Shown: positions 36,268-45,955, counted from the stretch's first letter. The stretch is DNA of 64,000 nt from Paraglaciecola sp. (GCA_009993955.1 JAACSL010000005.1:62001-126000); one strand, 5' to 3'. The notes: generated by a model from the letters alone, not told the origin. Program-made: numbers and translations.

Positions 36268-37830
36268 ATGCAAGATTTTCAGAAGACCATTGAGCTTTTT
36301 ATCGACTACTTAAAAGGAGTATGGGTAAAAAAGCGCTATGTGATGTTGTGTTCGTGGTTAATATGTCCCATTGGATTTATTTATATTGCATCTCTTCCCG
36401 ACGAATATGAGTCCAAAGCCAGAGTGTACGTGGATACACGTTCAGTATTACAGCCTCTACTAAGAGGCTTAGCCATTCAAAATAATCCGCAAGAAGAGAT
36501 TAGCATGATGGTCAAGACCCTTCTCAGCCGGCCAAATATTGAAGCCATCGCCAGAGAAGCAGACTTGGACATCAAAGCCACAACCCCTGCTGAATATGAA
36601 AAGTTAATAACTGACCTAAGTGCCAATATAAAGTTGCGCTCCGCGGGTCGAGACAACTTATATACGATTTCTTACACGCATACCGAGCCGAATATGGCGC
36701 GCACGATCGTGCAGGAAACATTAGATTTATTTGTCGAAGGTACGAAAGGCAATTCGCGTAAAGGTACTGACACAGCCAACCAGTTTATTGATGACCAAAT
36801 CGCGGAATACGAAAGCCGCCTCGTGACTAGTGAGCAACGTTTAGCTGATTTCAAACGCAAATATGCAGATTTATTACCAAATAAAGGCTCTTTTTATCAA
36901 AATTATGAACAGCTCGAACAGTCACTGGAAGAAACCAATCTAACCATCAAAGAAACCGAGCAGAAAATTAAAGCGTTAACGGGTGACTTAAGTAAATCCA
37001 ATGGTGACTCGTCAGTGCGCTCCGAAAATTCAGCGGGTTTAGTGACAAGGTATGACAGCCGCATAGAATCACTTGAGTCAACCCTTGACCAATTGATGCT
37101 GAAATACACCGAACTGCATCCCGATGTCATTGAAACAACCAATCTTTTAAACTCGTTAAAAGCGGCTCGTAAAAAAGAAGTGGATGAATATCTGGCCAGT
37201 GGCAATACCAGCACCGACCAAATTGGTTCTATTGCTAGTGAACTGAAACTAGAGGTTACACGCCTCGAAAGTGTGATAGCGTCATTACAAGTTCGCAAAA
37301 CTGACTATGAAAACAAAATAGCTGACTTAAAACAGAAAATTGATTTAGTGCCGCAAGTTGAAGCCGAACTCACGGCACTTAACCGAGATTACGGCATCAC
37401 CAAAAACAAACACTTAGAATTATTGTCACGTAAAGACTCAGCGGAGTTGGCGCAAAAAGCAGACGTATCATCTGAAGATGTGCAGTTCAGGGTTATCGAT
37501 CCTCCCCTCGCCCCCCAGGCACCCAGTGGTCCAAATCGTTTGATGAGTTACACCGCGATTTTGTTTGTCGGTTTTGCAGCAGGTTTGGGGTTAGCATTCT
37601 TAATCAGCCAATTGAATCCAGTATTAGTGCGTGGTCAACAACTGACTAATTTAACCGGTTTCCCTGTTTTGGGTGCGGTGAGTCACTTAAATAAAGAACA
37701 TTTGCGCAAGGTCAACAGAACACGCCTATTAGTGTTTTTGTTATCATCAGGCACTATATTTGCCTTGTACCTAGGCCTAGTCACGGCAGATTTGATGCAC
37801 GTGAATATCTACACGAGGTTTTTCTCATGA
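36268..37830 (+). CDS. XrtA-system polysaccharide chain-length determinant (Wzz-like)
   Basis: 520-residue inner-membrane protein of the Wzz/PCP family (TIGR03007-like). A transmembrane segment at about 26-42 is followed by YESKARVYVDTRSVLQPLLRG, a long coiled-coil periplasmic region (about 150-400), the proline-rich DPPLAPQAPSGPNR, and a second membrane segment at about 428-446; a third lies near the C-terminus. It controls polymer length and partners with the autokinase, whose start codon overlaps its stop (ATGA at 37827-37830). Confidence 0.92.
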   Translation: MQDFQKTIELFIDYLKGVWVKKRYVMLCSWLICPIGFIYIASLPDEYESKARVYVDTRSVLQPLLRGLAIQNNPQEEISMMVKTLLSRPNIEAIAREADLDIKATTPAEYEKLITDLSANIKLRSAGRDNLYTISYTHTEPNMARTIVQETLDLFVEGTKGNSRKGTDTANQFIDDQIAEYESRLVTSEQRLADFKRKYADLLPNKGSFYQNYEQLEQSLEETNLTIKETEQKIKALTGDLSKSNGDSSVRSENSAGLVTRYDSRIESLESTLDQLMLKYTELHPDVIETTNLLNSLKAARKKEVDEYLASGNTSTDQIGSIASELKLEVTRLESVIASLQVRKTDYENKIADLKQKIDLVPQVEAELTALNRDYGITKNKHLELLSRKDSAELAQKADVSSEDVQFRVIDPPLAPQAPSGPNRLMSYTAILFVGFAAGLGLAFLISQLNPVLVRGQQLTNLTGFPVLGAVSHLNKEHLRKVNRTRLLVFLLSSGTIFALYLGLVTADLMHVNIYTRFFS

Positions 37831-38798
37831 ATACCATAGAGAAAGCACTGCAAAAACAACAGCAGAAGCTGGCTGACGAACAAAACAACGATGCAGTGTC
37901 ATCGACACCAGAAAACACTGCCGCAGCGGCTGAAGAACAGCAAAGTAGTATCGAAAAAGCGGCGGCATGGCCAAGCCCAGAAAAGAGCGCTGACGTTAAG
38001 GCCAAAGCCAAGTTGGAAGACGACAGTGATGACGCTGCAGACCTTACCAATGTGCAAGGTCACAGTCAGTATATTGAGTTGGATTTGGCCTTATTAGAGG
38101 CCAAAGGCTTTGTATCCACCAACGAACAGCGTCAGCTGATTAATGAAGAGTTTCGGGCCATAAAACGTAAGGTCTTAGAAAATGCTTTTGGGCCTTTATC
38201 TAGCTCACTCAATAATAGCAATATTATTATGGTCACCAGTTCTAATCCTGGTGAGGGAAAAACCTTTACCGCCATCAATTTAGCCTTGAGCATTGCCTTA
38301 GAGAAAAATAAAACGGTGTTACTTGTAGACGCCGATGTATTGCGCCCCAATGTCATGCGCACCCTTGAATGTACAAATCAACAAGGTTTAATGGAGTATT
38401 TACTGGGTGAAAAGTCAGATATTTCTGAGGTGATGTACAAAACCAGTTTACCCAAGTTACGCATTATTCCGGCGGGTAAATCGCATCACTTGTCTACTGA
38501 GCTACTGGCCAGTGAAAAAATGTATGAAGCAGTAGAAGAGTTTGCCAATCGTTATACTGACCGGGTTGTTATCGTTGATACTCCTCCGTTGTTGGGCATT
38601 AACGAAACAGCGGTATTAGCCAATTTAGCCGGTCAGGCGGTGGTAGTGACTGAAGAGGGTAAAACCCGTCTTGTCGACATACAAAATGCGGTTGCTCAGC
38701 TTAATCCTGAGATGGCTATTGGTTTTATTGTGAATAAAGCACAAAAAGTCAACGGTGCCACGGGTGGCTACGGTTATTATTATGCGAGTGCCAATTAG
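37827..38798 (+). CDS. XrtA-associated tyrosine autokinase (BY-kinase)
   Basis: 323-residue cytoplasmic kinase. After a low-complexity Ala/Glu-rich N-terminus (about 20-70) comes the BY-kinase core: Walker A in SSNPGEGKTFTAIN (about 138-151), Walker A' in VLLVDADVLRPN and Walker B in VVIVDTPPLLG. The C-terminus ends with a tyrosine-rich tail, GGYGYYYASAN, the usual autophosphorylation cluster. It acts with the Wzz-like protein to control polymerisation and export. It is translationally coupled on both sides (ATGA upstream, TAGTG downstream). Confidence 0.92.
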   Translation: MNTIEKALQKQQQKLADEQNNDAVSSTPENTAAAAEEQQSSIEKAAAWPSPEKSADVKAKAKLEDDSDDAADLTNVQGHSQYIELDLALLEAKGFVSTNEQRQLINEEFRAIKRKVLENAFGPLSSSLNNSNIIMVTSSNPGEGKTFTAINLALSIALEKNKTVLLVDADVLRPNVMRTLECTNQQGLMEYLLGEKSDISEVMYKTSLPKLRIIPAGKSHHLSTELLASEKMYEAVEEFANRYTDRVVIVDTPPLLGINETAVLANLAGQAVVVTEEGKTRLVDIQNAVAQLNPEMAIGFIVNKAQKVNGATGGYGYYYASAN

Positions 38799-40411
38799 TG
38801 CTAATAAGGAATAACCTCAGGTTAAAGCGCACAACCACCACGCTAAGCTGTTTTTTGGCTTCATTGACACCAACTGTTTATGCAGGTGAGTTAGTACTTA
38901 AACCCAATGTAGCTGCCTCAACGTATTATTATCAAACCGAAATCGGTACTCAACCCGCTAGCAGCAATCAAGCTGCCGTATTAGAGCCATCAATTATCGC
39001 CAGCTTTGACAGTCAAAAACTCAAGTCTAGTGTCTATGTTAAACACACCAGCATCGCGCAAACCGGTGACAGTGAATCTTCAACCAACAGTTATAATGAC
39101 ATTAAGGTCGATGCCAATTTGTCTGTCATTGACAAATTTCTAAGTGTCGGTGCATCCGTAGGGCAAAACTATCGGGCAGCCAGCGAGAGTCAGGCCTTAG
39201 TCAGTGATAAATTATTAAACAGTGGTAATTTAGCCAAGTCTCAACAGTCCTCAGCCAATGTCTCGTTACAATCACCCAACCCGCAATATATCGGTTATGC
39301 CTTCAATGGCTCACGCAGCGAGACAAAGACTAACCGTACTACCGATAATTTACTCAGTGACCTTAACAACAGCGTAACCTCTCTGACTGGCCGCCTGTAT
39401 CAGGGTAGAGCATTAGAAAACATCGCATGGGATGTACAATACCAACAGACACAAACCGATCGCACCAACCTGATAGACGTTGAATCCAGTATGCTCAATG
39501 GCCGGGTTAGTTTCGGCTTGTTTTCTAAAATCCGCTTTTTAATGGTCGGCAACGAAGAGCGCAATACCATTGACACCACCAGTGAAGGTACCTTGCCCAG
39601 AAATACCGGATTAGATACAACCAGTTACGGTGCAGGCTTAGAGTGGTTTGAAAAAGATAACAGAAGTATTGCCTTAACCTTTAATCGTTTAGAAGAAGAC
39701 GTAAATGTCACAAACTATGTGGGATTGCAAGCCAACTGGGCCTTCACTTCACGTACCTCGGTGCAGCTAGATTTAGGCAAACGCTTTTATGGCGACAGTG
39801 TAAGTTTCAGTTTCAACCATGCCACCAAACACCTGCGTACAAAGTTTAAGTACTCTGAAGACGTCACCTCCTTTGCTCAGCAAACACAAGGGTTAGAATC
39901 GCTAGGGGTATTTGTATGTGAAATAGGTAACACCGAGTTTAGCAGTTGTTTCCAGCCAGATTCTCTGCAGTACGAATTGCAACCCGGCGAGCAGTTTGTC
40001 AGCTTTAGTCAGTCGGTTTTTGACATTACCGAGCGGGTGTTTTTCCGCAAGGGCGGTACCCTTAACCTCGGTTATACCAATAAGAAGTTTAAAATCGACC
40101 TGGTTTACGACCACAGTGATATTGATTATTTAGAGTCAGACGTGCAGCGCACCACCGAACGAGTGAATCTGAAAGTATCCTATCAATTGCGGAAAAATAG
40201 CTCAGTAAACGTGGGTATTATTAATACCGCACGTAGTTCTAATGAGTTTGCTAGAGATAACACCCTGAATTTGACTGCTGGCTACAATAATAAGTTAAGT
40301 GAGCGTTTAGACGTAGGCGTAGCGTTTCGTTATTTATTTAGAAATGCAAATGTTGACGCATCTGACTTTAAAGACAGCCGCGCTACAGTCAGCCTCAGGT
40401 ATGCGTTTTAA
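38798..40411 (+). CDS. XrtA/PEP-CTERM-associated outer-membrane beta-barrel protein
   Basis: 537-residue exported protein. A signal sequence ends near VYAG (about residue 29). The rest has alternating amphipathic strands and a C-terminus ending in aromatic residues (VSLRYAF), the pattern of an outer-membrane barrel; it fits the PEP-CTERM-associated family TIGR03016. It is probably part of the secretion route across the outer membrane. The start is a GTG that overlaps the stop of the kinase gene, and no other start codon lies before the signal sequence. Confidence 0.85.
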   Translation: MLIRNNLRLKRTTTTLSCFLASLTPTVYAGELVLKPNVAASTYYYQTEIGTQPASSNQAAVLEPSIIASFDSQKLKSSVYVKHTSIAQTGDSESSTNSYNDIKVDANLSVIDKFLSVGASVGQNYRAASESQALVSDKLLNSGNLAKSQQSSANVSLQSPNPQYIGYAFNGSRSETKTNRTTDNLLSDLNNSVTSLTGRLYQGRALENIAWDVQYQQTQTDRTNLIDVESSMLNGRVSFGLFSKIRFLMVGNEERNTIDTTSEGTLPRNTGLDTTSYGAGLEWFEKDNRSIALTFNRLEEDVNVTNYVGLQANWAFTSRTSVQLDLGKRFYGDSVSFSFNHATKHLRTKFKYSEDVTSFAQQTQGLESLGVFVCEIGNTEFSSCFQPDSLQYELQPGEQFVSFSQSVFDITERVFFRKGGTLNLGYTNKKFKIDLVYDHSDIDYLESDVQRTTERVNLKVSYQLRKNSSVNVGIINTARSSNEFARDNTLNLTAGYNNKLSERLDVGVAFRYLFRNANVDASDFKDSRATVSLRYAF

Positions 40412-40436
40412 TAAAACGATTATCTAATTGATTAAG

Positions 40437-41507
40437 TTATCTTAAAAGCAATTTGTTAATAGGTATTTGCAGGAGTGCAACCACCCTGTACAACGTTAAC
40501 ATGAACAAAGATTTCCAAACATTAGACAAACGTATTTCTATGATTTTGTTCATAAAATAAGACACTGAAATAACAGCCATAATTATCAAAATATAAAGAA
40601 TCACTTTGTTTTCTTCTGTGGCATATTCAGACAACATCATATAACCGAAATGAGCGTGAATAAGATATACAGGAAAGGTTAGAGCACCCAGTACTTTTGA
40701 ATAAGGTAATGATAATTTCTGAGCAAAGTGTGTATTTTGGATAATAAAAAACACAAAAAATAAAGATACTAAAAAGCCGACCACTTGCTCAGAAAAATAA
40801 ACGTTCATAGCGTTTGTCTTTGAAACTGCTTCGCTTGTTGAAAAAACTACACACATAAAATATGCAACGCCAAGCGCTATCACATTTCTGATTGTTTTAT
40901 CACTTTGTAATAAAGCGAATAGAGCACCAGCTGAAAAATACGAAAAATATCCCCCCAACAATGGAAAGTTTTGGACATTCAAAACATAGGCTGTGAGCAT
41001 AAAAAACGGCCACAACAGAAAAAATAAATTTAACTTCTGTTGAAAACCCAACAATAAAAGTACAAATACAAGTGCATAAAATTGAATTTCATAAACTAGT
41101 GTCCAGTAGACACCGTCAACATGACCGACAGCAAAATAGTTTTGCAACAACGTCATATTCATCACTATCTGTGCCGGATAAACAGACATTAAGTCACCAC
41201 CATAAACCAGAGCAAAGATAGAGGTGAAAATAACCGCAAACCAATATGAGGGGTATAATCTGAGGGCTCTTGAGACGGCAAACTGTGCGGCTGTTCTATT
41301 TTTGGAAGAGTAGAAAATGACGAAACCACTAATCATGAAAAATAGCTCAACACCGAGATAACCATATTTTGTTATTTCGATAAGCCAAGGAATGTGTTCG
41401 ATTGAATCAATCTTTCCATTTTGTATGCCGTTAAATGTGTAGTGAAACAAAACAACAACGATAGCCGCAAAAAACCTCGCGTAGTCTAACAATTCCAATC
41501 TTTTCAT
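40437..41507 (-). CDS. Acyltransferase family 3 membrane protein
   Basis: 356-residue integral membrane acyltransferase with about ten hydrophobic segments. Family motifs are ELLDYARFFAAIVVVLFHYTF near the N-terminus and ELFFMISGFVIFYSSKNRTA. It differs from those at 13102 and 22236 and is richer in A and T than its neighbours. It lies downstream of the pyruvyl transferase gene on the minus strand and converges on the core EPS operon. The likely job is O-acylation of the EPS, inferred from location. Confidence 0.85.
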   Translation of the reverse strand: MKRLELLDYARFFAAIVVVLFHYTFNGIQNGKIDSIEHIPWLIEITKYGYLGVELFFMISGFVIFYSSKNRTAAQFAVSRALRLYPSYWFAVIFTSIFALVYGGDLMSVYPAQIVMNMTLLQNYFAVGHVDGVYWTLVYEIQFYALVFVLLLLGFQQKLNLFFLLWPFFMLTAYVLNVQNFPLLGGYFSYFSAGALFALLQSDKTIRNVIALGVAYFMCVVFSTSEAVSKTNAMNVYFSEQVVGFLVSLFFVFFIIQNTHFAQKLSLPYSKVLGALTFPVYLIHAHFGYMMLSEYATEENKVILYILIIMAVISVSYFMNKIIEIRLSNVWKSLFMLTLYRVVALLQIPINKLLLR

Positions 41508-41576
41508 TTTAACCGCATACCTTGGCTTCCATTCTTTTTGATGAAAAATTCGTTTGAAATAACGTGATGGTTACTG

Positions 41577-42407
41577 TTACTCGATCATATCCAGCTCTTT
41601 TTCAACTTCGGCCAGCTTATTTGTAAAAACGCTGTCCTTACTCAAATACGTTTTACCTTGATCCACAAGTTTTTTTAGTGTGTGCACAATGTATTTTTGC
41701 TTCGCGATGCGGGCTAAACCCGACAACAATGGAAACTTGTTGTTCGGCCACAAAATCGGCAGCTTAGTATCTACAAATTCTAACTCCATTGAGCGGCACC
41801 AATCTGTCCATTTAAATACGTGTGTGCTTTGCTCGTGGGCGAGGGTAAAGGAACTGTAGGGTATCCAAGGAATACGCATCGAATCAGCAATAATGGCACC
41901 GTGCATGGCTTCTGTTAACACCAACTTGCATTGCGCCAATTTTTCAGTAAAGGCTTCAACTGAGAGTGTTGGCGAAATCAACTCTGCACCCAGTGCATCA
42001 GCAACGTTTTGCCAGTGGCCATGATCGGTTCTGAAATATGGGATCAGGCCTAATTTCTGAGGCTTGTCCACTTGTTTGAAGTACTTGGCAGCCAGAATGG
42101 CGGGATCAGTAATGTACTTGCTCACCTGCCCTTTGGCGGCCAATGCTTCACAGGTTAATGGCCCACGTACAAAACGAATGTTCCACGAAGTATCAATAGT
42201 TGGCAGTAAGTGTGCCCCTCTTGCTCCGGTGCCAAACACTACTTTTTTAGCGTATTTATCAAAGCGTCCATCTAACACTGAACCGATACCGATGAATACG
42301 CTGTCTTGGTTTGGAGTTAGCTTGTCTCCCAACAATCTTGTCCACAAGAAATAATTTAGATCATCGCCCACATTATTGATGTTGCCTTTAAAATAACCTA
42401 GTTCCAA
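41577..42407 (-). CDS. Polysaccharide pyruvyl transferase family protein
   Basis: 276-residue protein of the CsaB/pyruvyl-transferase family (PF04230-like). It has NVGDDLNYFLWTRLLG near the N-terminus, FIGIGSVL, VVFGTGARGAH, RFVRGPLTCEAL, YITDPAIL and the late LVLTEAMHGAIIADSMRIPW, in the family's order. It would add a ketal-linked pyruvate to a sugar or is a related sugar-modifying enzyme. It is followed by the acyltransferase gene 69 bases downstream. Confidence 0.85.
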   Translation of the reverse strand: MELGYFKGNINNVGDDLNYFLWTRLLGDKLTPNQDSVFIGIGSVLDGRFDKYAKKVVFGTGARGAHLLPTIDTSWNIRFVRGPLTCEALAAKGQVSKYITDPAILAAKYFKQVDKPQKLGLIPYFRTDHGHWQNVADALGAELISPTLSVEAFTEKLAQCKLVLTEAMHGAIIADSMRIPWIPYSSFTLAHEQSTHVFKWTDWCRSMELEFVDTKLPILWPNNKFPLLSGLARIAKQKYIVHTLKKLVDQGKTYLSKDSVFTNKLAEVEKELDMIE

Positions 42408-42563
42408 TTTTTCTCTCCATGTTCTGCGCTACGTTCACTTGTTACCAAAGCCACGTGAATAGTGACAGAAGTGCTAAATAGTACTTAAAAATGGTATAGT
42501 TAGTGTATTTCAAAGCTCCCACAAATAACAGGCTAGGCTGCTTCAGTCGGGCAAAATGAAGGT

Positions 42564-44330
42564 TTAATTATCTTTCACCAAACTTTGTTTGTCTTTGGTG
42601 AACAAGGTTTGCAACTCTTCTCTGCCCTGGCGACTACTTTCAATCAATTGCTCTATGTTCATTTGTTGTTTAAAGGTTTTTGCCAGTAAGGTGCGGTTAT
42701 GCTCAGCAAAGATATCTACCATGTGTTTCGCTTGTTCAGCTGTCACACCAAGCTCTTTTAATACTAACTCGGCGGCCTCTAAGCCGCTGGCAAACATTTC
42801 TCGTACATATAACTCAACCCCTAATTCGGCGTAACGTGTTACCGTCATCCGGTTGCGTGCGCGCGCAATGATCCTAACGTGGGGGAAGTGCAAACGCGCC
42901 AGTTCAGCGATTTTAATGCAATCGTCTTCACCGTCTACGGCAATCAGTAAGATCTTAGCGTGACCTAGCCCCGCAGTAACCAGTAAATCTAAGCGGCTGG
43001 CGTCGCCATAAAACACTTTGTTGCCAAACTTCTTCACAAACTCAATGTGTTTAGCGTCTTTGTCTAGTGCGGTAAACGGAATGTCGTTTGCCGCTAAAAT
43101 CCTCGCACTTAATTGACCAAAACGCCCAAAGCCAGCGATGAGCACTTGCGGTTCACTGGTATCACTTTTTGAATCATACACGGCTGGACAATTACGCGAG
43201 GTGAACCACAGGCTGTGCAGTATCACCAAGGGTGCCGTGAGCGCCATGGATATGCCCACAATCAAGGTGACTTCGGCAGAGACATTAGCCGGCAGAATCC
43301 CGTTTGCGGTGCTTTGCTGCATCACCACAAAAGCAAATTCTCCGCCTTGGGACAACATCAAACCCACACGCATGGCATCCGTGGTCAATTGTTTAGTGCC
43401 CTTCAGAATGGCAAAAATCAGCAGGGTTTTTAACAAGACTAAACACAGACTGGCGCAGATAATAAACAGTGGCTCACTGATAAACAGGCTCAAGTCCAAG
43501 TTCATGCCAATGGCCATAAAAAACAAACCTAATAATAGCCCTTTAAAGGGTTCGATTTCGGTTTCTAATTGATGACGAAAACTGGAGTTTGCCAACAAAA
43601 TACCGGCAATAAAGGCCCCCATGCCCATGGATAAACCGGCAGCTTGCATGCCCAAAGCCGTGGCAATCACAATTAACAAGGCGGCCGAAGTCATAACTTC
43701 GGCACTGCCGTAAGACGAGATCAAACGTAAAAATGGATTGGTCAAATAACGCCCCACCACTAACACCCCCACTACCGCCCCAAGACTCACCCACCACTGC
43801 GGGGCATCGACATTCTGAGTCACCGAGTAACTCTCAACCAAAATAAGAATGGGGATAACCGCCAAGTCTTGCATCAGCAAAATAGCAAAACCCTGTTGCC
43901 CTGGTGGTGACTTAAGAATTTTGTGCTCGCTCATTAATTGCACCGCAAACGCCGTAGACGACAAGGCCAGCGACAAACCAATGATCAACGACGCAATAAA
44001 GCTAAAACCCAAGGTAAAATGCAAAATAAGCGTAATCAGCGCAGCACAAGTGCTCAACTGCAGGCCGCCGGTCAATACGATGTGATTGCGCATGCGCCAG
44101 AGTTTTTGCGGTTCGAGTTCAAGGCCAATGACAAACAGCAACAACACCACACCAAGCTCAGCAACATGCAAGATGGTTTGTGAATCGTTTACCCAATCCA
44201 TCACCTGTGGGCCAATGATCAAACCTGCCACTAAATACCCTAAAATGGCCCCTAACTTGAGGCGTTTAAACATGGGCACAGCAATCACCGTTGCAACCAA
44301 AAATATTAAGGCTGTGGCAAATCCGCTCAT
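42564..44330 (-). CDS. CPA2 family monovalent cation:proton antiporter (KefB/KefC-like)
   Basis: 588-residue antiporter with about twelve membrane segments and a C-terminal RCK/TrkA-N domain (LIAGFGRFGQLSARILAANDI, a Rossmann NAD-binding loop). The membrane part has ELGVVLLLFVIGLELEPQ and SSTAFAVQLMSEHK, typical of KefB/KefC. It would exchange K+ or Na+ for protons across the inner membrane. I chose the ATG at 44330, preceded by AAGGA at a good distance, instead of one at 44366. Confidence 0.88.
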   Translation of the reverse strand: MSGFATALIFLVATVIAVPMFKRLKLGAILGYLVAGLIIGPQVMDWVNDSQTILHVAELGVVLLLFVIGLELEPQKLWRMRNHIVLTGGLQLSTCAALITLILHFTLGFSFIASLIIGLSLALSSTAFAVQLMSEHKILKSPPGQQGFAILLMQDLAVIPILILVESYSVTQNVDAPQWWVSLGAVVGVLVVGRYLTNPFLRLISSYGSAEVMTSAALLIVIATALGMQAAGLSMGMGAFIAGILLANSSFRHQLETEIEPFKGLLLGLFFMAIGMNLDLSLFISEPLFIICASLCLVLLKTLLIFAILKGTKQLTTDAMRVGLMLSQGGEFAFVVMQQSTANGILPANVSAEVTLIVGISMALTAPLVILHSLWFTSRNCPAVYDSKSDTSEPQVLIAGFGRFGQLSARILAANDIPFTALDKDAKHIEFVKKFGNKVFYGDASRLDLLVTAGLGHAKILLIAVDGEDDCIKIAELARLHFPHVRIIARARNRMTVTRYAELGVELYVREMFASGLEAAELVLKELGVTAEQAKHMVDIFAEHNRTLLAKTFKQQMNIEQLIESSRQGREELQTLFTKDKQSLVKDN

Positions 44331-44425
44331 AAAAAAATTTTCCTTGCTGTTGAGTGCAACCATCATATCAGCTTTGTTTTGCTTGCAAAGTCACGCTTAT
44401 GCCAGCTAAGGAATATAGGTAGTCA

Positions 44426-44452
44426 TTTACATTTTTTTAACACTGCTATACT
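44426..44452 (+). promoter_or_regulatory. Putative sigma70 promoter for the 185-residue membrane protein
   Basis: TTTACA at 44426-44431 and TATACT at 44447-44452 resemble -35 and -10 boxes, with a spacer of 15 bases, which is shorter than the usual 17. They lie 57 bases upstream of the ATG at 44509, before a strong GGAGGG ribosome site. Tentative. Confidence 0.35.
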
Positions 44453-44508
44453 TCTTAGGCGAGCTGACACAAGGTCAAATCGTATTTCCCTTGTAGGAGG
44501 GTTGAAAC

Positions 44509-45066
44509 ATGTTAAGACACTATTACGTCAGCGATGACTTGCAAGAACTAGAAGCGGTGGAAAACGAATTGCAGAATCAAGGCGTTACCACCCCGCAAAT
44601 TCATGTCCTCAGTGAAAATGATGCCGAGGTAGAACAACACCATCTGCACGCCATTGAACCCGTTTTAAAAAAAGACGTGGTGCGTTCCACTAAACGTGGC
44701 GCCTTAATTGGCTTGTTGGGTGCAGCATTATTACTGGTGGTCACGTATGTGATGCAATGGCACGTTAGTGCAGTCGGTTGGGTGCCGTTTATTTTTTGTG
44801 CCTTAGTCACCTTGGGTTTTTGCACCTGGCAAGGGGGCTTGATCGGCATTCAAATACCTAATCATCAATTTGCGCGCTTTCAAGCCCTGCTTAAACAAGG
44901 TAAACATATCTTTTTTGTCGATTTTGACAAAACACAAGAAACCGTGGTGCAAGGGGTGTTGAGCCGTCATCCTAAACTTGAATTTGCCGGCACCGGACCA
45001 GCCACTCCCGCATGGGTGGTGCGAGGCCAAGACAAATTTAGTCATATGATGAAAGTGATGCCCTAA
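44509..45066 (+). CDS. Conserved small membrane protein of unknown function
   Basis: 185-residue protein with an N-terminal soluble part that looks like a ferredoxin-like regulatory fold (RHYYVSDDLQELEAVENEL, then TPQIHVLSEND), two membrane segments at about 68-83 and 90-115 separated by a WHVSAVGW turn, and a C-terminal soluble tail. Proteins of this kind are widespread in Gammaproteobacteria, with uncertain names and no proven role. A strong GGAGGG ribosome site precedes the ATG. A short tandem repeat follows the gene at 45074-45136. Confidence 0.65.
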   Translation: MLRHYYVSDDLQELEAVENELQNQGVTTPQIHVLSENDAEVEQHHLHAIEPVLKKDVVRSTKRGALIGLLGAALLLVVTYVMQWHVSAVGWVPFIFCALVTLGFCTWQGGLIGIQIPNHQFARFQALLKQGKHIFFVDFDKTQETVVQGVLSRHPKLEFAGTGPATPAWVVRGQDKFSHMMKVMP

Positions 45067-45073
45067 CACCAAG

Positions 45074-45136
45074 CTGTGAGCTCCAAACCTTGGGCTCCAA
45101 ACTGTGAGTTCCAAGCCTTGGGCTCCAAGCAGTGAG
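45074..45136. repeat. 28-base tandem repeat, 2.3 copies
   Basis: Units at 45074-45101 and 45102-45129 differ at only a few bases; a partial third copy begins at 45130. The unit contains CTGTGAG, then CTCCAA or TTCCAA, then CCTTGGGCTCCAA. It follows the stop codon by seven bases. A recent duplication by slippage is likely. Confidence 0.7.
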
Positions 45137-45161
45137 CAACATATCACTCACCAAGTACTTC

Positions 45162-45187
45162 AACGCTGGTTTATGTCGGCGTTTTTT
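45162..45187 (+). terminator. Putative rho-independent terminator
   Basis: AACGC at 45162-45166 pairs with GCGTT at 45179-45183, followed by a T-run to 45187. The stem is short (5 bp) and the loop is 12 bases. It would end transcripts from the small membrane protein gene. Confidence 0.45.
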
Positions 45188-45309
45188 ATATTTGCTTGTA
45201 CGCGATGCGCCCTGTTAAACCCACAATAGACATTTTTAGCTGTGCATAGCTTGGCAGCAAGCCACGACTTCGCCACAATACGTGTACTGCAAATTTACCA
45301 AGCAAGCTC

Positions 45310-45939
45310 ATGGAATACGGCGCACTTTTTTTATTCACCCTAGCCACCAGCATAACTCCTGGGCCAAACAACCTAATGATCATGAGTTCTGGGGTAAATT
45401 TTGGTTTTAAACGCAGCTTGCCCCACTTACTTGGCATTGATGTTGGTTTTGCCCTGATGATTGTGGCGGTAGGCTTGGGCATGAGCCAAGTTTTTGTGCA
45501 AGTACCTGCTTTACTGCTGTGGTTAAAACTAGCCGGTGTGGTTTATCTGAGTTATCTCGCTTTTCGCATCGCCACAACCCCCACCGATGTGAATGCCAAA
45601 ACGGCTAAAAAGACGCCAGCTCAGCCCTTCAGTTTTATGCAGGCTGCATTATTTCAGTGGGTTAACCCAAAGGCATGGATCATGATCGTGGGTGCGGTAG
45701 TGACCTACACGGCAGTGGACATGAATTACCCGCTACAAGTGGCCATTATTGCTTTGTTCTTTTTGTTGTTTGGCACGCCCTGCACCTTTGCATGGTTGGG
45801 TTTTGGCACAGCGTTAAAACAGTGGTTAGCCAGCCCCACAAAACTTAAGGTATTCAACATCAGCATGGCGAGTTTACTGATGTTATCGTTGTTACCTGTG
45901 ATACTTGAACTAGTAGAACTCGGTGAGCGTTTATTGTAG
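45310..45939 (+). CDS. LysE/RhtB family amino-acid exporter
   Basis: 209-residue inner-membrane exporter with about six hydrophobic segments. The family's N-terminal signature is visible in TPGPNNLMIMSSGVNFGFKRSLPHLLGI, and QWVNPKAWIMIVGA is the conserved later motif. It would export an amino acid or a related metabolite; the substrate cannot be inferred. It is a single gene, converging on the condensin operon's last gene with only 16 bases between them. Confidence 0.9.
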   Translation: MEYGALFLFTLATSITPGPNNLMIMSSGVNFGFKRSLPHLLGIDVGFALMIVAVGLGMSQVFVQVPALLLWLKLAGVVYLSYLAFRIATTPTDVNAKTAKKTPAQPFSFMQAALFQWVNPKAWIMIVGAVVTYTAVDMNYPLQVAIIALFFLLFGTPCTFAWLGFGTALKQWLASPTKLKVFNISMASLLMLSLLPVILELVELGERLL

Positions 45940-45955
45940 TGCCCCTTTGTATTGG

